Assembly: GCA_029721435.1 (NCBI GenBank)
Contig: CM056580.1
Location: 27,522,367 to 27,586,366 of the forward strand
Direction of reading: 5' to 3'
DNA length: 64,000 nt
Source of the DNA: Gymnothorax reevesii
Lineage: Eukaryota; Chordata; Actinopteri; Anguilliformes; Muraenidae
Program-made: the position numbers and the translations under genes
The notes under the pieces: generated by a model
The model's database searches: none
Seen by the model: the letters and a program-made list of their open reading frames with translations, nothing else
What the model was told of the DNA's origin: nothing
In this document: in pieces, positions 33,781 through 46,152 of the stretch
How positions within the stretch are numbered: the stretch's first letter is position 1
Layout: every line of letters starts with the position of its first letter

Positions 33781-34698
33781 CTTGTTACTCGCTGAATTGA
33801 CTCGGGTTTTGGTGATAGGAAATGGTTCTTTAGGCTTTAGTTCAGGCAGGCACGCTAGTCAGGCTGGTCACAAGCCTGTTTCTGTTCAATCATTCTTAAT
33901 TTTAGCTCCTCCCACCTAATTGATGATCTTTTATGACCAAGGCAGTTTTCCTTTATTTCTATAGCACTGTGCCCTCTACACCACTCATACATGGGTTTCT
34001 AAGAAATGTTTCTCATCTCCCTCCACCTCACCTACCTCCTCCTTTATAATTTCATTGTTCATCTTACACAGCATTTGTTCACATCATGTTTGATAACTTA
34101 AACTTTTACAAGATTTAAAAGAATTTCAGTCTCTTCTGGGGAGGTTGTGATCTCAGGGACTGTCTGTATCATGCTTGCTCAGATTATTCCAGAGCATCAA
34201 TGGAGCAGAGTCACCGCCAAAATCAAATGCAGGTCGTCCTGCAATAAATGGTTAAATCTGACGAAAGTGTCCTGACTGAAATGTGCTTTGCCAAGTATAC
34301 TGTGATATTAATGGTGTTTTCTTCTAAAAATTTGGCTATCCCTTCATAAAGTCCTTTGCTGTGCCTCTAATGAAATATAGGGTGATTACAGTAATGTTAT
34401 CGTTAAATCTGATGTACCTGTTCGACTAAATCACTTGGTTGGTATTTTAAAGTGAGATGGTTTAGTTGGACTTCAGATGTGTAAGCTTGGTCTCATTGAG
34501 TTTGGCAATATGGGAGGTATAATCAAGAGCATATATTTATTTTTAAAAATAGTATTCTCAAGATGTCTAATTTTAGTCTGTTTACACTCATTTATGCGCT
34601 GTCAAACTGTGGGCATGTTTCTTCTGAAAATCCTGTCTCGCTCATCATATGACAATAAATGTTTTTGTGTCGTTATATATATATATATATTTATATAT
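33781..34698. other. Intergenic sequence, no feature assigned
   Basis: The stretch ends with an (AT)n run at about 34675-34698. No coding region or element end was recognised. Confidence 0.4.
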
Positions 34699-35238
34699 GA
34701 GCTAGAACCATACTGAGCCAAACCAAGTTGGGAGTACTTTTGAGAAAATAGGACTCAAAGTTGCTAGCCTCCTGTGTCATCTGGAGTAACTGGCAACAAA
34801 AAAAAAACTGCATGTTACAAATTCAAGGTATGTAAAATTTTATGCATGCACTTCTTCTGTTTCTTTTAAAGTGAAACTTTCCTCCTTCTGAAGAGGAGCC
34901 ATCATCTCCTGATTCATTTAGGACAAACTCTAGTTCTCTGTCATCTTCCACTTCACTATCGTCATCAGTAATAGCAAGCAATTCCTCGTCAGTGAGATAC
35001 TTAGCTGCCAAGTTTAAAATGAATTATGGGAAAGTCGTGGGACGGCCCACTATGGCTTGGGCAGAGCAGTGCATTTCCACAGTGGCAGAGAAGATGTTTG
35101 CTTGTATTAACAATCCATGTGGGCAGATTGGATGGGCCCATTTAGGATATGTAGGTCTCAGTTTTCTGCACATGCAGACTACCTCAATTCAATTTTCGCC
35201 AAGAGTGCAGGATGGCCCAGTATGGTTCTTAGGGGCTC
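34699..35238 (-). mobile_element. 540-bp inverted-repeat element with an acidic N-terminal ORF
   Basis: The ends are GAGCTAGAACCATACTGAGC at 34699 and the inverted form ending TATGGTTCTTAGGGGCTC at 35238. Inside, on the minus strand at 34823-35011, lies a 62-codon frame beginning MAAKYLTDEELLAITDDDSE and rich in Asp/Glu/Ser. Such acidic, serine-rich starts are common in piggyBac-type transposases. The catalytic part is absent, so this is an internally deleted, non-autonomous derivative. The superfamily call is tentative. Confidence 0.55.
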
Positions 35239-35244
35239 ATATAT

Positions 35245-36343
35245 GGGTCATTCCAAACTAAACTGTAGAAATGTGTTACATTGGTGATGAAAATTCAAAT
35301 ATACCTTTTCCAAAGTTTTTCATTGCAGTGGTGAAACCCCATCCATGGGCATCACAAATAAGCAGGCAAGAAGATAAACCGAGTGATCATTTCAGTGACC
35401 CCATAATATTCTAAGGTGGCAGGCGTTGTGGGTGTAACGAGGACACAAAAGAGATATTGAATTCATGAAAATCAGATACATTTTCAAATTCTTTTGTATG
35501 ATAAATGGCCTCAGTCTATAAGTAACATTTATGGAAAATTACGGCCAGTCAATGTTTTTCATGTCTATTGACCTCAAGCTTTGTATATCGTTCACCTGGT
35601 TTCACTGCAAAGCATTGTTAACATTTTGTAGTTGGTTACCAGCTGCTCTAAATCACCAAAGGAATATATTATTTTATTCACAAGAAGGCATTTCAAAGAA
35701 TAAGAATGAAATAGCAAATCAGGTGGCAAAGTTGGGTCATTTTCTCATAGACTTCAGTAACATAGAACTTCTCTCTGCAACCACTGACGTCACCATCAAT
35801 GCATGGCATGGTACATGTGATTGTCTGACGCCTTGTGAAATTTTGATGCAGGAAGTGAGTACCTTAGTTTGCTGCGGTCATCTTTAAGCTATTTGCATAC
35901 ATTATGCATATCAACCCACAGGTCTGGACGTAACACGTGAGGACGCGACTGGTTACGCCCACGACGGTCATTACAAATTGCATTTCTGATCAGACGAGTC
36001 CCGGTAATTTAGTGCAGACAGTTGAAACCGTTATTATGGGTATTTCTCTGCAATATTTCATTTTACTTCGTTTCAAAGTACAAAACAGACATGTCATGAG
36101 CATTTCGTGAAGTTGGCTGTCAAATTTTGTAACAACATATGGCTTTCAAAATGCCTTGGCTGACATCAGGACACCACTTTTTCGGCTGTGTTGTTGGACC
36201 GACGACTGTTTTTTTCTTATGTATATCTTCAATCGGGGAGTGAATAAATATGAACAATGCAAATGATTTAATTCTCCTAGAAAAAAATGTTATTGATCAT
36301 TCTTTTGCAACACTGAATTGTACAGTTTAGTATGGAATGACCC
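35245..36343. mobile_element. 1.1-kb DNA transposon with GGGTCATTCCA termini
   Basis: GGGTCATTCCAAACTAAACT at 35245 is mirrored at 36321-36343 (22 of 23 bases match). Both sides are flanked by ATAT. The interior has a 118-codon open frame at 35531-35887 with no recognised domain. The element directly abuts the inverted-repeat element at 34699-35238. Confidence 0.65.
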
Positions 36344-39247
36344 ATATATAATTTTTTTTTTTGTCTTTCGTTGGATCGAAAATATGTTCATTTGTATTTG
36401 GTTGGCTGCACACATTTGCTTTGTCATTGTAATGACCCTAAAGTAGTTCAGTGTTGCAGTTTATTTATTTTTTCATTAGTTGATACACAACATTTGCCGA
36501 CTTGTGATGGACGAGAGAATAGGAAATGACAGATTGTAAAAAAATCTGAATTGGTTTTGAGAATTTAACTTAACATCACACATAATGGCTTATTACTGGC
36601 TCTGGTTGCTTTCTCCTTATATCTGCTTTAAAATATGTCAGAGATGTCTCATAATGTCCTTAGTGCTGGTTATTGTTATCAAGGGCTCACAACGGTTATG
36701 TTAAACAAATGGCATGTGGTATTAGAGCTATTCAGTTGATGATACTTATCAAGATTTGGTATGCCTGCAGATGGACTGTGTATATTCTAGGGGAGGATCT
36801 AGCTGTTGACCAGTATGTTTTCCTCTAGCCCGAAAAGCCCAGAGAACTGTTGGTAAGAAACAGACTCCTTGGCTGTGGTACCACTTTTCATAGATTAGCT
36901 GTAGTGCCTTCTGTCACTGGGCATTTTTGGGCCGAATTTGTCAAGCCAAACCTTTCATCTCGCTGTCTTGCCACCCCCCCTCCTCCCCAATCGGGGGGAA
37001 TTGAGATGGTTTTTTTTATTTATTTATATATTCGTTTTTTTTCCTCAACATGGGTCATTCAGCTCTGTCCTGGTTTCTACCCACACTGATCCCTCCTGGG
37101 ACATAGGCTGAAATGAAGCACAGATGAACTGAGCTTATTTTATTGCGGAGCAGTGGGCAGCTGGGGATTGGGATGTGGGTCGATGAGAGAGCTCAGTAAA
37201 AGGCGGAGGGCTGAAGTCTCGACAGGATGTGCAGGCCGTAAATTATTATTACTCTCTGTCTCTCCGCCGAGCTTCCAGAGTCCTCAGAGGAAGTATCGAA
37301 ATGGAATGACGAGACAGAAAAAAATGATTTCACCTGACTGACCTAAAAACTAAACTCTTTTGACCACAAATCAAGCTAACTTTTTGTCGAAAATAAAGTA
37401 ATATGTAGGCATAATTACTAATTGGGCCTTGCAGTCTTTTCAGTGCTGACGACTTTGAAGTCCTGTTGATATAATTAAAGAAACATGAAATATCCCAGAG
37501 CATTCATATGTCTGATAGTTGTAGGACTCAGTGCTTCTGATGCAGATAATTTTTAATTGCTGTGAAAATGTTGCAGTGACTGGGTTTTATCCATTTCTAA
37601 CTAGATAATCCTATTGCTAAAAGCCTATTGGTATTCAGCTGGCATTTTCTTCCATTTACACTGTTCCAGCTGTCGTTATTAATAAATACACAGACTTTAG
37701 TTTTTCTCACTTAAAATTGGCTACACTGGCAATGCACAAACATTGGTTTTATTACGACTTGATTTCAAGTTTGTCTAATATTGTTTATTCAATGCAACAT
37801 TAATACAATGTTGAACTTTAATTTTCAACATGACTTGATTCTACTTGAAGCTGATAAGCATCTCCTGTGTATGACAGTCCTAATCACTGTGGCAGCTCCT
37901 AATTTTCTCTGGATAGTTATTTTCTTGGCGTAGGGTACATCAATTTTATACACATTTGTGGAATGTCTAACTTGCTTTATTTAAAGCTCCTGCACTTTTT
38001 AAATCTACTTTTCATCTAGAAGGGCAGAAGGCAAGAAATTCTCAGCTGTGAAGGTTGAAGTTGTCTAATGCTTATGCGAGCCATTGTGCATTCACATTAG
38101 CTTGGTAAGGCGTTGACAGGTCTCTTTGGGATGCCACAAAGGGAATGTGCTTGAATGGGTATACCTGTAGAGTATGAGTTGAGTCTAACTGGCTCTTCCG
38201 ATCACATTTATCTCGGATAGTGAATGCCAAAATGGAGGTGAGCACGCCACATCCAGATGTTATACAGAGCATCACGCGTTCAAAGTACAGAAATCTCTCT
38301 TATTTCTTCTCTCATCAGTCACTTTCAAAGACAGCTCGTTCAAGTCCTGGAGCGTGTGCTAGCTTGCGGTATATCATCGTACCTTGCTCCTTTGAGAGCC
38401 TGTACAACGTCAGGGTGTGAAGCCCTTTTCCATTGTTTTTATAGCATTGCCTTGGCTACCCGAATGATGTTCTGAATACAACCAATATCTTATAATTGTG
38501 GTTCTGCTTCAGGACTACCCCTGCCCTGCATACTTTGGATGTCTTCCTGAGTTAACACACCTGATTCAGCTGACCAGTAGGCTAGAGCCCTTGTGACAGA
38601 TCAAGGAGACATATAAAATGTGCAGGGTAAGTGGTCTTTTGGAGAAGGGTTGGGAACACTGCCTTATTACACTGACCATGCACTGAATTCTATTGTAATG
38701 TTGATGTAATGCAGCTCTTTCTGATAACCCTATATGCATTTTCCTATGATATTTGCTATGCACCCTGCTGTATGTCACTATTTAGTACATTCTTTTTATA
38801 TCTTTTTTTTCCTGAGTATTCAGATGATATATTTAGATATATGTTGTCTCTTGAGTCTGAAAATGCTTAAATCTTGTTTTATTTGTTTCTTTGTAAGTTC
38901 ATATTGTGTTGATAATCATATGATAGGCCTATGTCAATAATATTTGCCATTTTGGCTCTTGTACCACTAACTGGATATGAGGTTCTACCATGTCCAAAAT
39001 GTTTTTTCATTGAATTCGTTTGATATTAGTTTTTCATAGTCACAGTATGCTAATGAATGCTCGCTGTTGCACAAAATTCAGAGGTTTATTTTTTTAAACC
39101 TTGGCTTACTTCAGTAATCTTCCGAGAGCTTGTTAGTGCTGAATTTTGGGGTGAATTGTTAGGGTGTGTATTAAGAAATATCCATTTTACTGTTCAGAAC
39201 AGATAATGAGGAATGGTCCTCTTGAGAAAACTTCTCTTTCATCTCAG
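36344..39247. other. Intergenic sequence with a possible conserved block at 37100-37340
   Basis: A GC-richer segment at 37100-37340 (including GCCGTAAATTATTATTACTC) stands out from AT-rich surroundings and could be a conserved non-coding element. A 24-base segment at 36828-36851 is bounded by a good acceptor (CCTCTAG) and donor (GTAAGA), but eight codons are too few to call an exon. Confidence 0.3.
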
Positions 39248-39297
39248 ACACTTCAGTGAGAGAATGCCAAGTTGAAAAAAGAGCTTGAGGACTTGAG
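39248..39297 (+). pseudogene. Coiled-coil exon A of a decayed gene
   Basis: Between an acceptor (CATCTCAG) and a donor (GTGAGG), 50 bases read TLQ-stop-ENAKLKKELEDL and the first two bases of an Arg codon. The heptad-like charge pattern is that of a coiled coil. The in-frame TGA could derive from CGA by one transition. Its phase fits exon B at 40439. I do not recognise the parent gene. Confidence 0.5.
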
Positions 39298-40438
39298 GTG
39301 AGGACGATTTCATTTGTATTCATATGGTGTTTACTGGATTAGTTGATGTAGCTGTGAATTTGCAAGCTGAGCCTGGACTGTAAAATATGCCAACCAAACC
39401 TCAACACTCTTTGGCTGGTAAAGAGGTAACAAACTAACATACAAGGCATATGGTTTGGTGATTGGATGAAAGCTTTTTAAAATAAACTTTATACTCTGAA
39501 TGAGTGATTAAATACTTTGAAGTGCCATCATATCTGGATGAGAATTTCCACAGCTTGTGTGTTTTGGAGAATTCAGACCATTTTTGGAGATTTGTTGATT
39601 TTTTTTTTTTTTTTTTTATGGTGCTACTCCGTCATTTCAATGCAAGTCTCTTGCATACGAGAGTCATATTCCATATCACCCTTGTTAGAGATCACCATTA
39701 AAAATAAAGCCTGTTCTGCTCCTCTCAACAGGCCCTAATGTTTGCTTTTGCAGCACAGAGTCACTTTGGTACATACAGCTTACACCTGCTCCTCCAAAAC
39801 TACTACACGCCTGGCACAAATACTGTTTGTGCCTCGCATCTCTGAATCAATCTGTTCAGCAGAGTCCATTTGGAAATATCATGTATAACCTTGACATTGA
39901 CTCTGCTCTAAAAAGTTTAAAGATGAAAGCTTTGCTTTTTTAACAGTTTTGTCCTTGGTTTTGGTCAGAGATTGAGGTGCATATATATGAGTATTTGAAA
40001 GGTTAAGAGCACCCAGCTTTTGGCTAATGCCCATTTTTCTCACATTCTACTTTTAGGAGAAATTCCAAGCCCCCAACAGGTGTAAAATCAAAATATATCA
40101 CTCTTGTGCCTCGCCTAACATGCATGGTCTTGACTGTATTTGTTTTGACACTGTATACAACCTGGCTTAATCGTTAAGGGAAATATACATTAGACCCCAA
40201 GTATTTCAGTTTTCCAAATCAATTTTAGTTTGCGTACTCTGGACCAACATGTTAATCTGAGGGAATGCCCTCTCGCAGTTCTTACCGAAAACATTTAGTT
40301 TTGTTTTTTAGTTTTGCCTGCCTCCAAGCTCCTGTTGAAGAATGTTTATACAGTAATTTTGGTGGGTGACTCATAACTGCACAAGGTGGTTAAGCTGCTT
40401 GTGCTTTTACAAGAACAAATTCTGGTGTCCTTTCGAAG

Positions 40439-40531
40439 GGTCCAGAATCAGCAGCTTCTGTAGGAGGAGAAAAAGGAGGTGTTTGATGAGAGGAGAGTCA
40501 ATCTACCGAAGGCTAAATTGATGCAACTGGA
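40439..40531 (+). pseudogene. Coiled-coil exon B of a decayed gene
   Basis: After the acceptor TTCGAAG the frame, continuing the phase of exon A, reads RVQNQQLL-stop-EEKKEVF and then DERRVNLPKAKLMQLE. The in-frame TAG could derive from CAG or GAG. A weak GTGATG donor follows. Together with exon A the spliced text reads as one continuous coiled coil, which is unlikely by chance. Two stops in about 47 codons indicate a pseudogene unless the assembly is wrong. Confidence 0.5.
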
Positions 40532-41607
40532 GTGATGTCCATGCCTGGCCAGTGGTCATCTGGGGGCAGAAGCCAGGTGGAAAATTCCATTCAAGGCAGG
40601 ACCACTTTTTTATTTAACCTTTATTTTACCAGGAATAAATCCCACTGAGATACAGCATCTCTTTTTCAAGCGAGTCCTGGCCAAGATAGCGACTTAAAAG
40701 TTTCACATAGAAAACAACAACAGACTTTGACAAGCAACAAACACAAGAATACGACCTTAAGAGGGTTTAGCAGTAAAACGTGCATACACTGGTTAAATTA
40801 GACTTAATTCTGGTTTAAAAAACATCCAAACTAGTGAGATGATCCAGTTTAAGGCAAATCTCTGACCCTGACCAAGATGAGGGAGTGGAAACATAATAAG
40901 CTGTTATTATTGAAGACAGGGCGAGATCGAGGAATGACAAACATGATGTGTCCATGGGACGGAAGATTACAACTACAGACAATTTTATGGGTCAGCAGAG
41001 AACATAGACAAAAAGGCTGTTCATGTAGGATGGCTTGATGCAGAAAAATATGCTCCATTTTCTATAAAATAAGGAAGACCAGCCAACTCTCTTGTAAAAA
41101 ACACAATGATGTGCGTGGAAACCGAAACCAGAGACAAATCGCAATGCAGCATGATACTCTGAGCCGACATTTTCAGTGATGATGAGGTCTCAGGCATATA
41201 AAGAGCATCACCTTTGTCAATCACCATCTGAAAGGTTGCTTGAATGTGTTTCTTCCTTGCAACAAAACTGATTTTGTTTTGATAAAAGAATCCTAATTTT
41301 ACCCTGTTTTCTGTTAGATACCGGACATGATGATTAAGAGACAGAATTTCGACCAATAGAAAACCCAGGTATTTATATGTGTTGATAAATGTTTGATTGC
41401 CTCATTGTTCAAAGTTAAAATCAGATTCCCAGCTTTGGCTACCCTTTCTGACCTTAAGAAGAACATCATTTTAGTCTTGTTTGCATTAGGTCCAAGTCTT
41501 AATGTACACAGATTCTGCTGGACAGCGTTAAAGGCACCGTGTCGGTCATAAATCACACGCGCTAAAGAAGATGAGCTATATATAACTGTATCATCAGCAT
41601 AAAAATG

Positions 41608-43283
41608 CAGTGGCGGTTTTTCACGGAGGCCAAGGGAAGCCTGGCTTCCCCAAAAATTATTGCAAGAAAGAAAAAATATAAATAAGCTTCACCACAATGT
41701 ATTTTATATTGTTGTCATTTCCTTGTCAAAACACTACATCAGCGCACTTCTGCTTTGGCTGAGCGTGAGGAGCAAAACAGCGCCCCTCCTGTCAAGCTCT
41801 CATTGTGTCTTGCACTTCGTGCCTCATGCCCTCCGCCATGTCTGTCAGTTCGGAGGCCAGCTTCACTTGGCCTCCCTTAGGAAAAAAAAACAGCCTGTAT
41901 TAGCAAATCAGATTGAAGCAAGGCTCATCGCTTAATGGTCGATGCATCATTTACAAAAAAATGAGGGAGGCCAGATCAAATCTGGCTTCCAACCAATCAC
42001 AAACTGTTACGGAAAATACACGCACTGATTCAACTGTCCTGCCAGGCACCAGTCAGCCCACACAGAAAGTATAGCCAGAAAGTCAGAGAATGGATGGTGA
42101 CAGGGACCTTGAGTTTCTTGTAAAAAATGACTTCACAAAACTTCCTTTTGAGGTTCAACTAAAAGTCAAGCGGGACGGTAGGTCGACTCCAAAGCTCAAT
42201 TTAACTAAGGGGAGAGCTGAAAGAAAAGTTCGCTCTTTTTGTGAAGCTAACTATGCTAGAAACGAGTGGCTAACAGGAAGTGCCGAGCTTAACCGGCTTT
42301 TCTGCTGGCCATGTCTCCTATGGCCCGCCGTGGCCTTTTTGATCACCGGGTTGTTGTCACATTTTTCTTATGTGATGCATAAAATGTGGCGTTTTATTCT
42401 TTATTATTCTTGTCGTGTCAAGTGGATTTGAGAGCATGATGGCTAAGCTGTACTGTTTTTTTATACTCTCAATCCTTAACCGAGACTGCATTTAGGTCCG
42501 CTGACATCAGCTGCACTATCAGCTGACAGCAGAAAGGTTTACAGTTGATAGCGCTGCAGCACAGTTGATATCAATTTTTTATAAACCTTTGTAACTATGT
42601 GTTTTATATTTAGTTAATGTAATTAAGACATTGCGTACGGGTCATGCATTCATGTTGAGTGTGTTTTTGGATGTATGAATATTGGGCATCCTTGTGATTT
42701 GTTAATTTCAGTTGCGAGGCTGCCACATATGACATTGTTACTTCTAATGTTGGTGGAAGGGGTTTGCCTGTGTTTCTGTACAATATTCCACGGCTATCTT
42801 GCAAATGCTTTTGTTGCCAATTAATTAAATATGAGCCAGAGAGAAGCATTCTCCGCAAAACGGAACTTAATTAATACTGACTGTGAAAGCAATGGCTAAA
42901 ATGTTTTTGTTATATCTAGATCTTGTCATAATTGGCGTCTGATTGCTATGTGTTTAGCTTTCTGCTGTACCAAAGCTACGAGGCGTTTACCTGCTTCGCA
43001 TGGACTTCCTCTAACTAATCACATACTACTTTGTGCCAGAGCCATGAGCACGCGCACAGCCCGAAGCGCGCATCCGCAGCTCTCCCTCGCGCTTTCACTC
43101 TCTCTCACACACGCGGTCCTCTTTTTTAACCTATGTTTTTCACTAAAATGAATGAGAAGTCGGTAGAATAAAGGTACTGTAACAGTAGGCTAATTTGTTT
43201 GCAGGAAAATAACACGTAAACACTGAATTAAATTCTTTGTTCATTCTGGCTTCCTCGGTAATTTTTGTCACGGGCCGCCACTG
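41608..43283 (+). mobile_element. hAT transposon inserted in the LINE catalytic motif
   Basis: The termini are CAGTGGCGG and CCGCCACTG, flanked by the 8-bp duplication TAAAAATG at 41600-41607 and 43284-43291, diagnostic of hAT. The 1676-bp element carries only one short transposase-like frame (42090-42431), so it is non-autonomous. Confidence 0.92.
42090..42431 (+). pseudogene. N-terminal zinc-finger part of a hAT transposase
   Basis: The frame starts MDGDRDLEFLVKNDFTKLPF and contains RSFCEANYARNEWLTGSAEL followed by NRLFCWPCLLW. The W-(x)n-FCWPC pattern matches the TTF-type zinc finger at the start of hAT transposases related to ZMYM-like proteins. The catalytic RNase H-like and dimerisation domains are missing, and the frame runs into non-homologous sequence after CLLW. 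Confidence 0.7.
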
Positions 43284-43454
43284 TAAAAATGGAACTTTGC
43301 ATCAGTAACATTTTTACGGAAATTATTGATATGAATAGTAAAATATATGAATATATGATATGGATCAATAAAATGGTACCCAGTATGGAGCCTCTTAAAA
43401 CATCATTTTTCATATTTAAAAAAGTGAAAGACAAACCATCAACTTGGACATATT

Positions 43455-44562
43455 GGGTCTCATTCATGAAACATTATTAAATTTGTGCGTAGATTTGCAC
43501 ATAAAAGCCTACGCGACTAAGAACCTACTCCGGATTCATGAACACGGTGGAAAACTCAGATCTGATCGTAAACACGTGTGTATGATCATGAATGCCAATC
43601 CATTGTAAAGTGACAGCGTGCTCCCGGTAATCCGCCATTAGCATAAATCCCCGCCCATGAATTGTCAATGACCACCATATAAGGAGGTGTAGATGCATAC
43701 AGTAGACCTGTCAGTCATGGTGCAAACAAAGAAATGGAGAGAAAGAAAAAAGAATTATTCCAAAGCTCAGATAGAAATAATTTTTGGTGAAATGAAGAAA
43801 AAACACTTTATTTTCATCTGTTAGCAGTGGTGTGACAGGGACAGGCAAAGCGAAGGCCTGGAGGGAGGAGACAGATGCTGTTAATGTTGTCTCTGTAGTC
43901 CAAAGAACCCTGTCCGAGGTGAAGCGTAAATGGTTTGACATGAAACTGGAGGCAAAGAAACGCATTAGTCCACAAAAAAAATACATCATCCACAGGAGGA
44001 GGAGGCTCACAGTCACAACTCGTCCCATGAATAACAAAAGGTCGCCAAGTGTCATTCCTGATGAAACCTGTTTTTCTACACCACAAAGTATGAATGTTAT
44101 TTGCAACCTTTTGTTATTCATGAATTATGAATTATGGACATGCCTCCACTTTTTTTTTTATTCATCATCATTCAACATGCAGAAAGAACGTGTAATCTAT
44201 TAAGTCGATTCACATAGATAATTCACAGTCATAACCTGGATCTTTAACTTGCGAATTGCCTACCAATTTAACTAAATGTGTGAGGCTATATCAGGTGTTT
44301 CAAATAAATCTGCATATTGAGTACATAACAGAGCGCAATATGAATTGAAATTGTAATTTCCAATAGTGACAAGCACTATTTATGTGCATTCTTAAATTTA
44401 CACAGACACTACACGTGGGCAGCAGCATGTGTAGATTTCATTAGCAGCTTCGAAAAGATCAGAGCTACTAAAATATTGATGAATGCGGAGATGCATTTAA
44501 ATTTCCGTCTGCGAACAGTTTACGCACAAATTCGTTCTGCTCACGTTTCATGAATGAGACCC
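43455..44562 (+). mobile_element. Harbinger-type element carrying a Myb/SANT ORF
   Basis: GGGTCTCATTCATGAAAC at 43455 is mirrored by GTTTCATGAATGAGACCC ending at 44562, with ATT on both sides as a 3-bp target duplication. The 1108-bp element lies in the LINE and carries a Myb-like gene, the accessory gene typical of PIF/Harbinger elements. The transposase itself is absent. Confidence 0.8.
43717..44203 (+). pseudogene. Myb/SANT-like DNA-binding protein of a Harbinger element
   Basis: The frame begins MVQTKKWRERKKNYSKAQIE and, after a one-base shift near 43820, continues GVTGTGKAKAWREETDAVNV, VQRTLSEVKRKWFDMKLEAK and KRISPQKKYIIHRRRRLTVT. The three-helix pattern with EVKRKWFDMK is that of the Myb/SANT-like domain (MSANTD/NAIF1 type) found in Harbinger accessory proteins, which act with the transposase in DNA binding. 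The frameshift suggests inactivity. Confidence 0.75.
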
Positions 44563-45289
44563 ATTGTGTTCTACCACTCAAGAAATTTTTCAAAAGAAAA
44601 ACCTTATGTTACTAAGCATCTGTAAAAGAATTAAATCATTAGCAGTATCAAGAGTGCAACACAGTGTCCTTTAGAGTCAGTGGCATTTAAGATATCATTC
44701 AAGACCTTCATTGTGACAGTGACTGTTTCGTTTGTTTTCCTGAACCCTGACTGCATATAATTTAGAATGCCATTTTGTAATTTAAAAAAAAAACAAAAAA
44801 CTTTTGACTCATGGCCAATTAGACCCGCCAGTGCCTTGGCTAAAATGTAGAGTTTGGAAGTAGGTCTATAATTGTTTTGGGGTTAATGAATCTCCACCTT
44901 TTTCTACCAGAGGGACATATGCCATCTTCCAGACCTCAGGTATTTGAAAACTTTCTAGAGTCATGTTAAAATACAGTATAAGTTAATGGCTCAGCGATAA
45001 TCTCTGCAGCAATTTGTAAAACGTTCAGATCTAAACCATCAGGACCAACTGATTTCTTTGTAGTTATTTTTTTTTAAAAGCATCATATACTTCACTTCTA
45101 TTGGACTGAAATTAAAATAAAAATCAAAAGGCATCTCTTCTTGTTGGAGATATGATTCATTTTTAAACAACAGGTCAGCAGATATGAAGTACTGATTAAG
45201 GGTATTAAGTATATTCATTTTATCCATTATATTTTCAGTTCCCAACTTTGATAGAGGCAGGACACTGTTTTTTTCTCAGAACCTGATGA

Positions 45290-46152
45290 CAACTCTGAAA
45301 CTTGGCTTATACCGTTGGAGGCGATGGCTTGGGGCATATCCCTGAACGCCCCCAATCCTCCAATTCCCCAATCCTTGAATAGAACCAATACAATATAAAG
45401 CCGCTCAGGTCATGACCTTTCATTTGAACTTAATTTCAGGTCAATCGGACAAATGGTTCTGAAGATATGGCCAAAATGGTAATTTTCCATCACAAAGCGC
45501 CACCTGGTGGCAAAATATTGAACCATACTGGTATGATGTTGTCATGTGACACATTGTGAGGTCATGACCTTGCAGTTGCACATAGTTTCATGTCAACTGG
45601 ACAGTTCCAGAGATATGGCAAAAATGGTGAATTTTATGTGACAAAGCTCCACCTTGTGTCAAAATTTTGAACCAAACAGGTAAAATGTCATCATGGGACA
45701 CATCCCCAGATCATGACCTTTCATTTGCACTTGATTTGAGGTCAATTGGACAAATATTTCTAGAGATATGATAAAAACAGTGATTTTTTTTTGTTCTTGG
45801 CCCCTGGTGGCCAATATAGAAATTGTAAATTGTCCAAAATAGAATAAGTTCTTCCTCTTTATGATGCTTACTTTTATGCAAAACTTGGAATTTCTAATTA
45901 AAATTTTACTGAAGTTATCGTGTAAACACGCAAATCAGTTTTAGGCCCCTGGTGGCCAATCTAGAAATTGTAAATTGTTCAAAAACGAATCAGTTCTTCC
46001 TCTTCATGATAGTTACTTATATGCAAAACTTGGAATTTCTAATTGAAATATTACTGAAGTTATCGCGTTAACACGTAGGGCGGGGCGGCGGGCGGCGGCG
46101 GTCGGACCAAAAACATAATATCCCCGGAACGCCATCCGGCGTTCGGGGATAT
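45290..46152 (+). mobile_element. Tandem-repeat element ending in a hairpin
   Basis: Three units of about 148-153 bp (starting with CATGACCTT at 45416, 45569 and 45717, each with GAGATATGG-AAAA) are followed by two units of 145 bp (GGCCCCTGGTGGCCAAT at 45799 and 45944). A GGCGGCGGTCGGACC patch and a hairpin at 46118-46152 (ATATCCCCGGAACGCC, ATCC loop, GGCGTTCGGGGATAT) end the unit. LINE coding sequence resumes on both sides, so the whole block is an insertion. Confidence 0.65.

Noticed and set aside
35531..35887. 118-codon plus-strand frame as a host gene
   Set aside because: It is inside a TIR-bounded DNA transposon and shows no recognised domain.
36828..36851. 24-base microexon with good splice sites
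   Set aside because: Eight codons without a recognised neighbour exon are not enough evidence.
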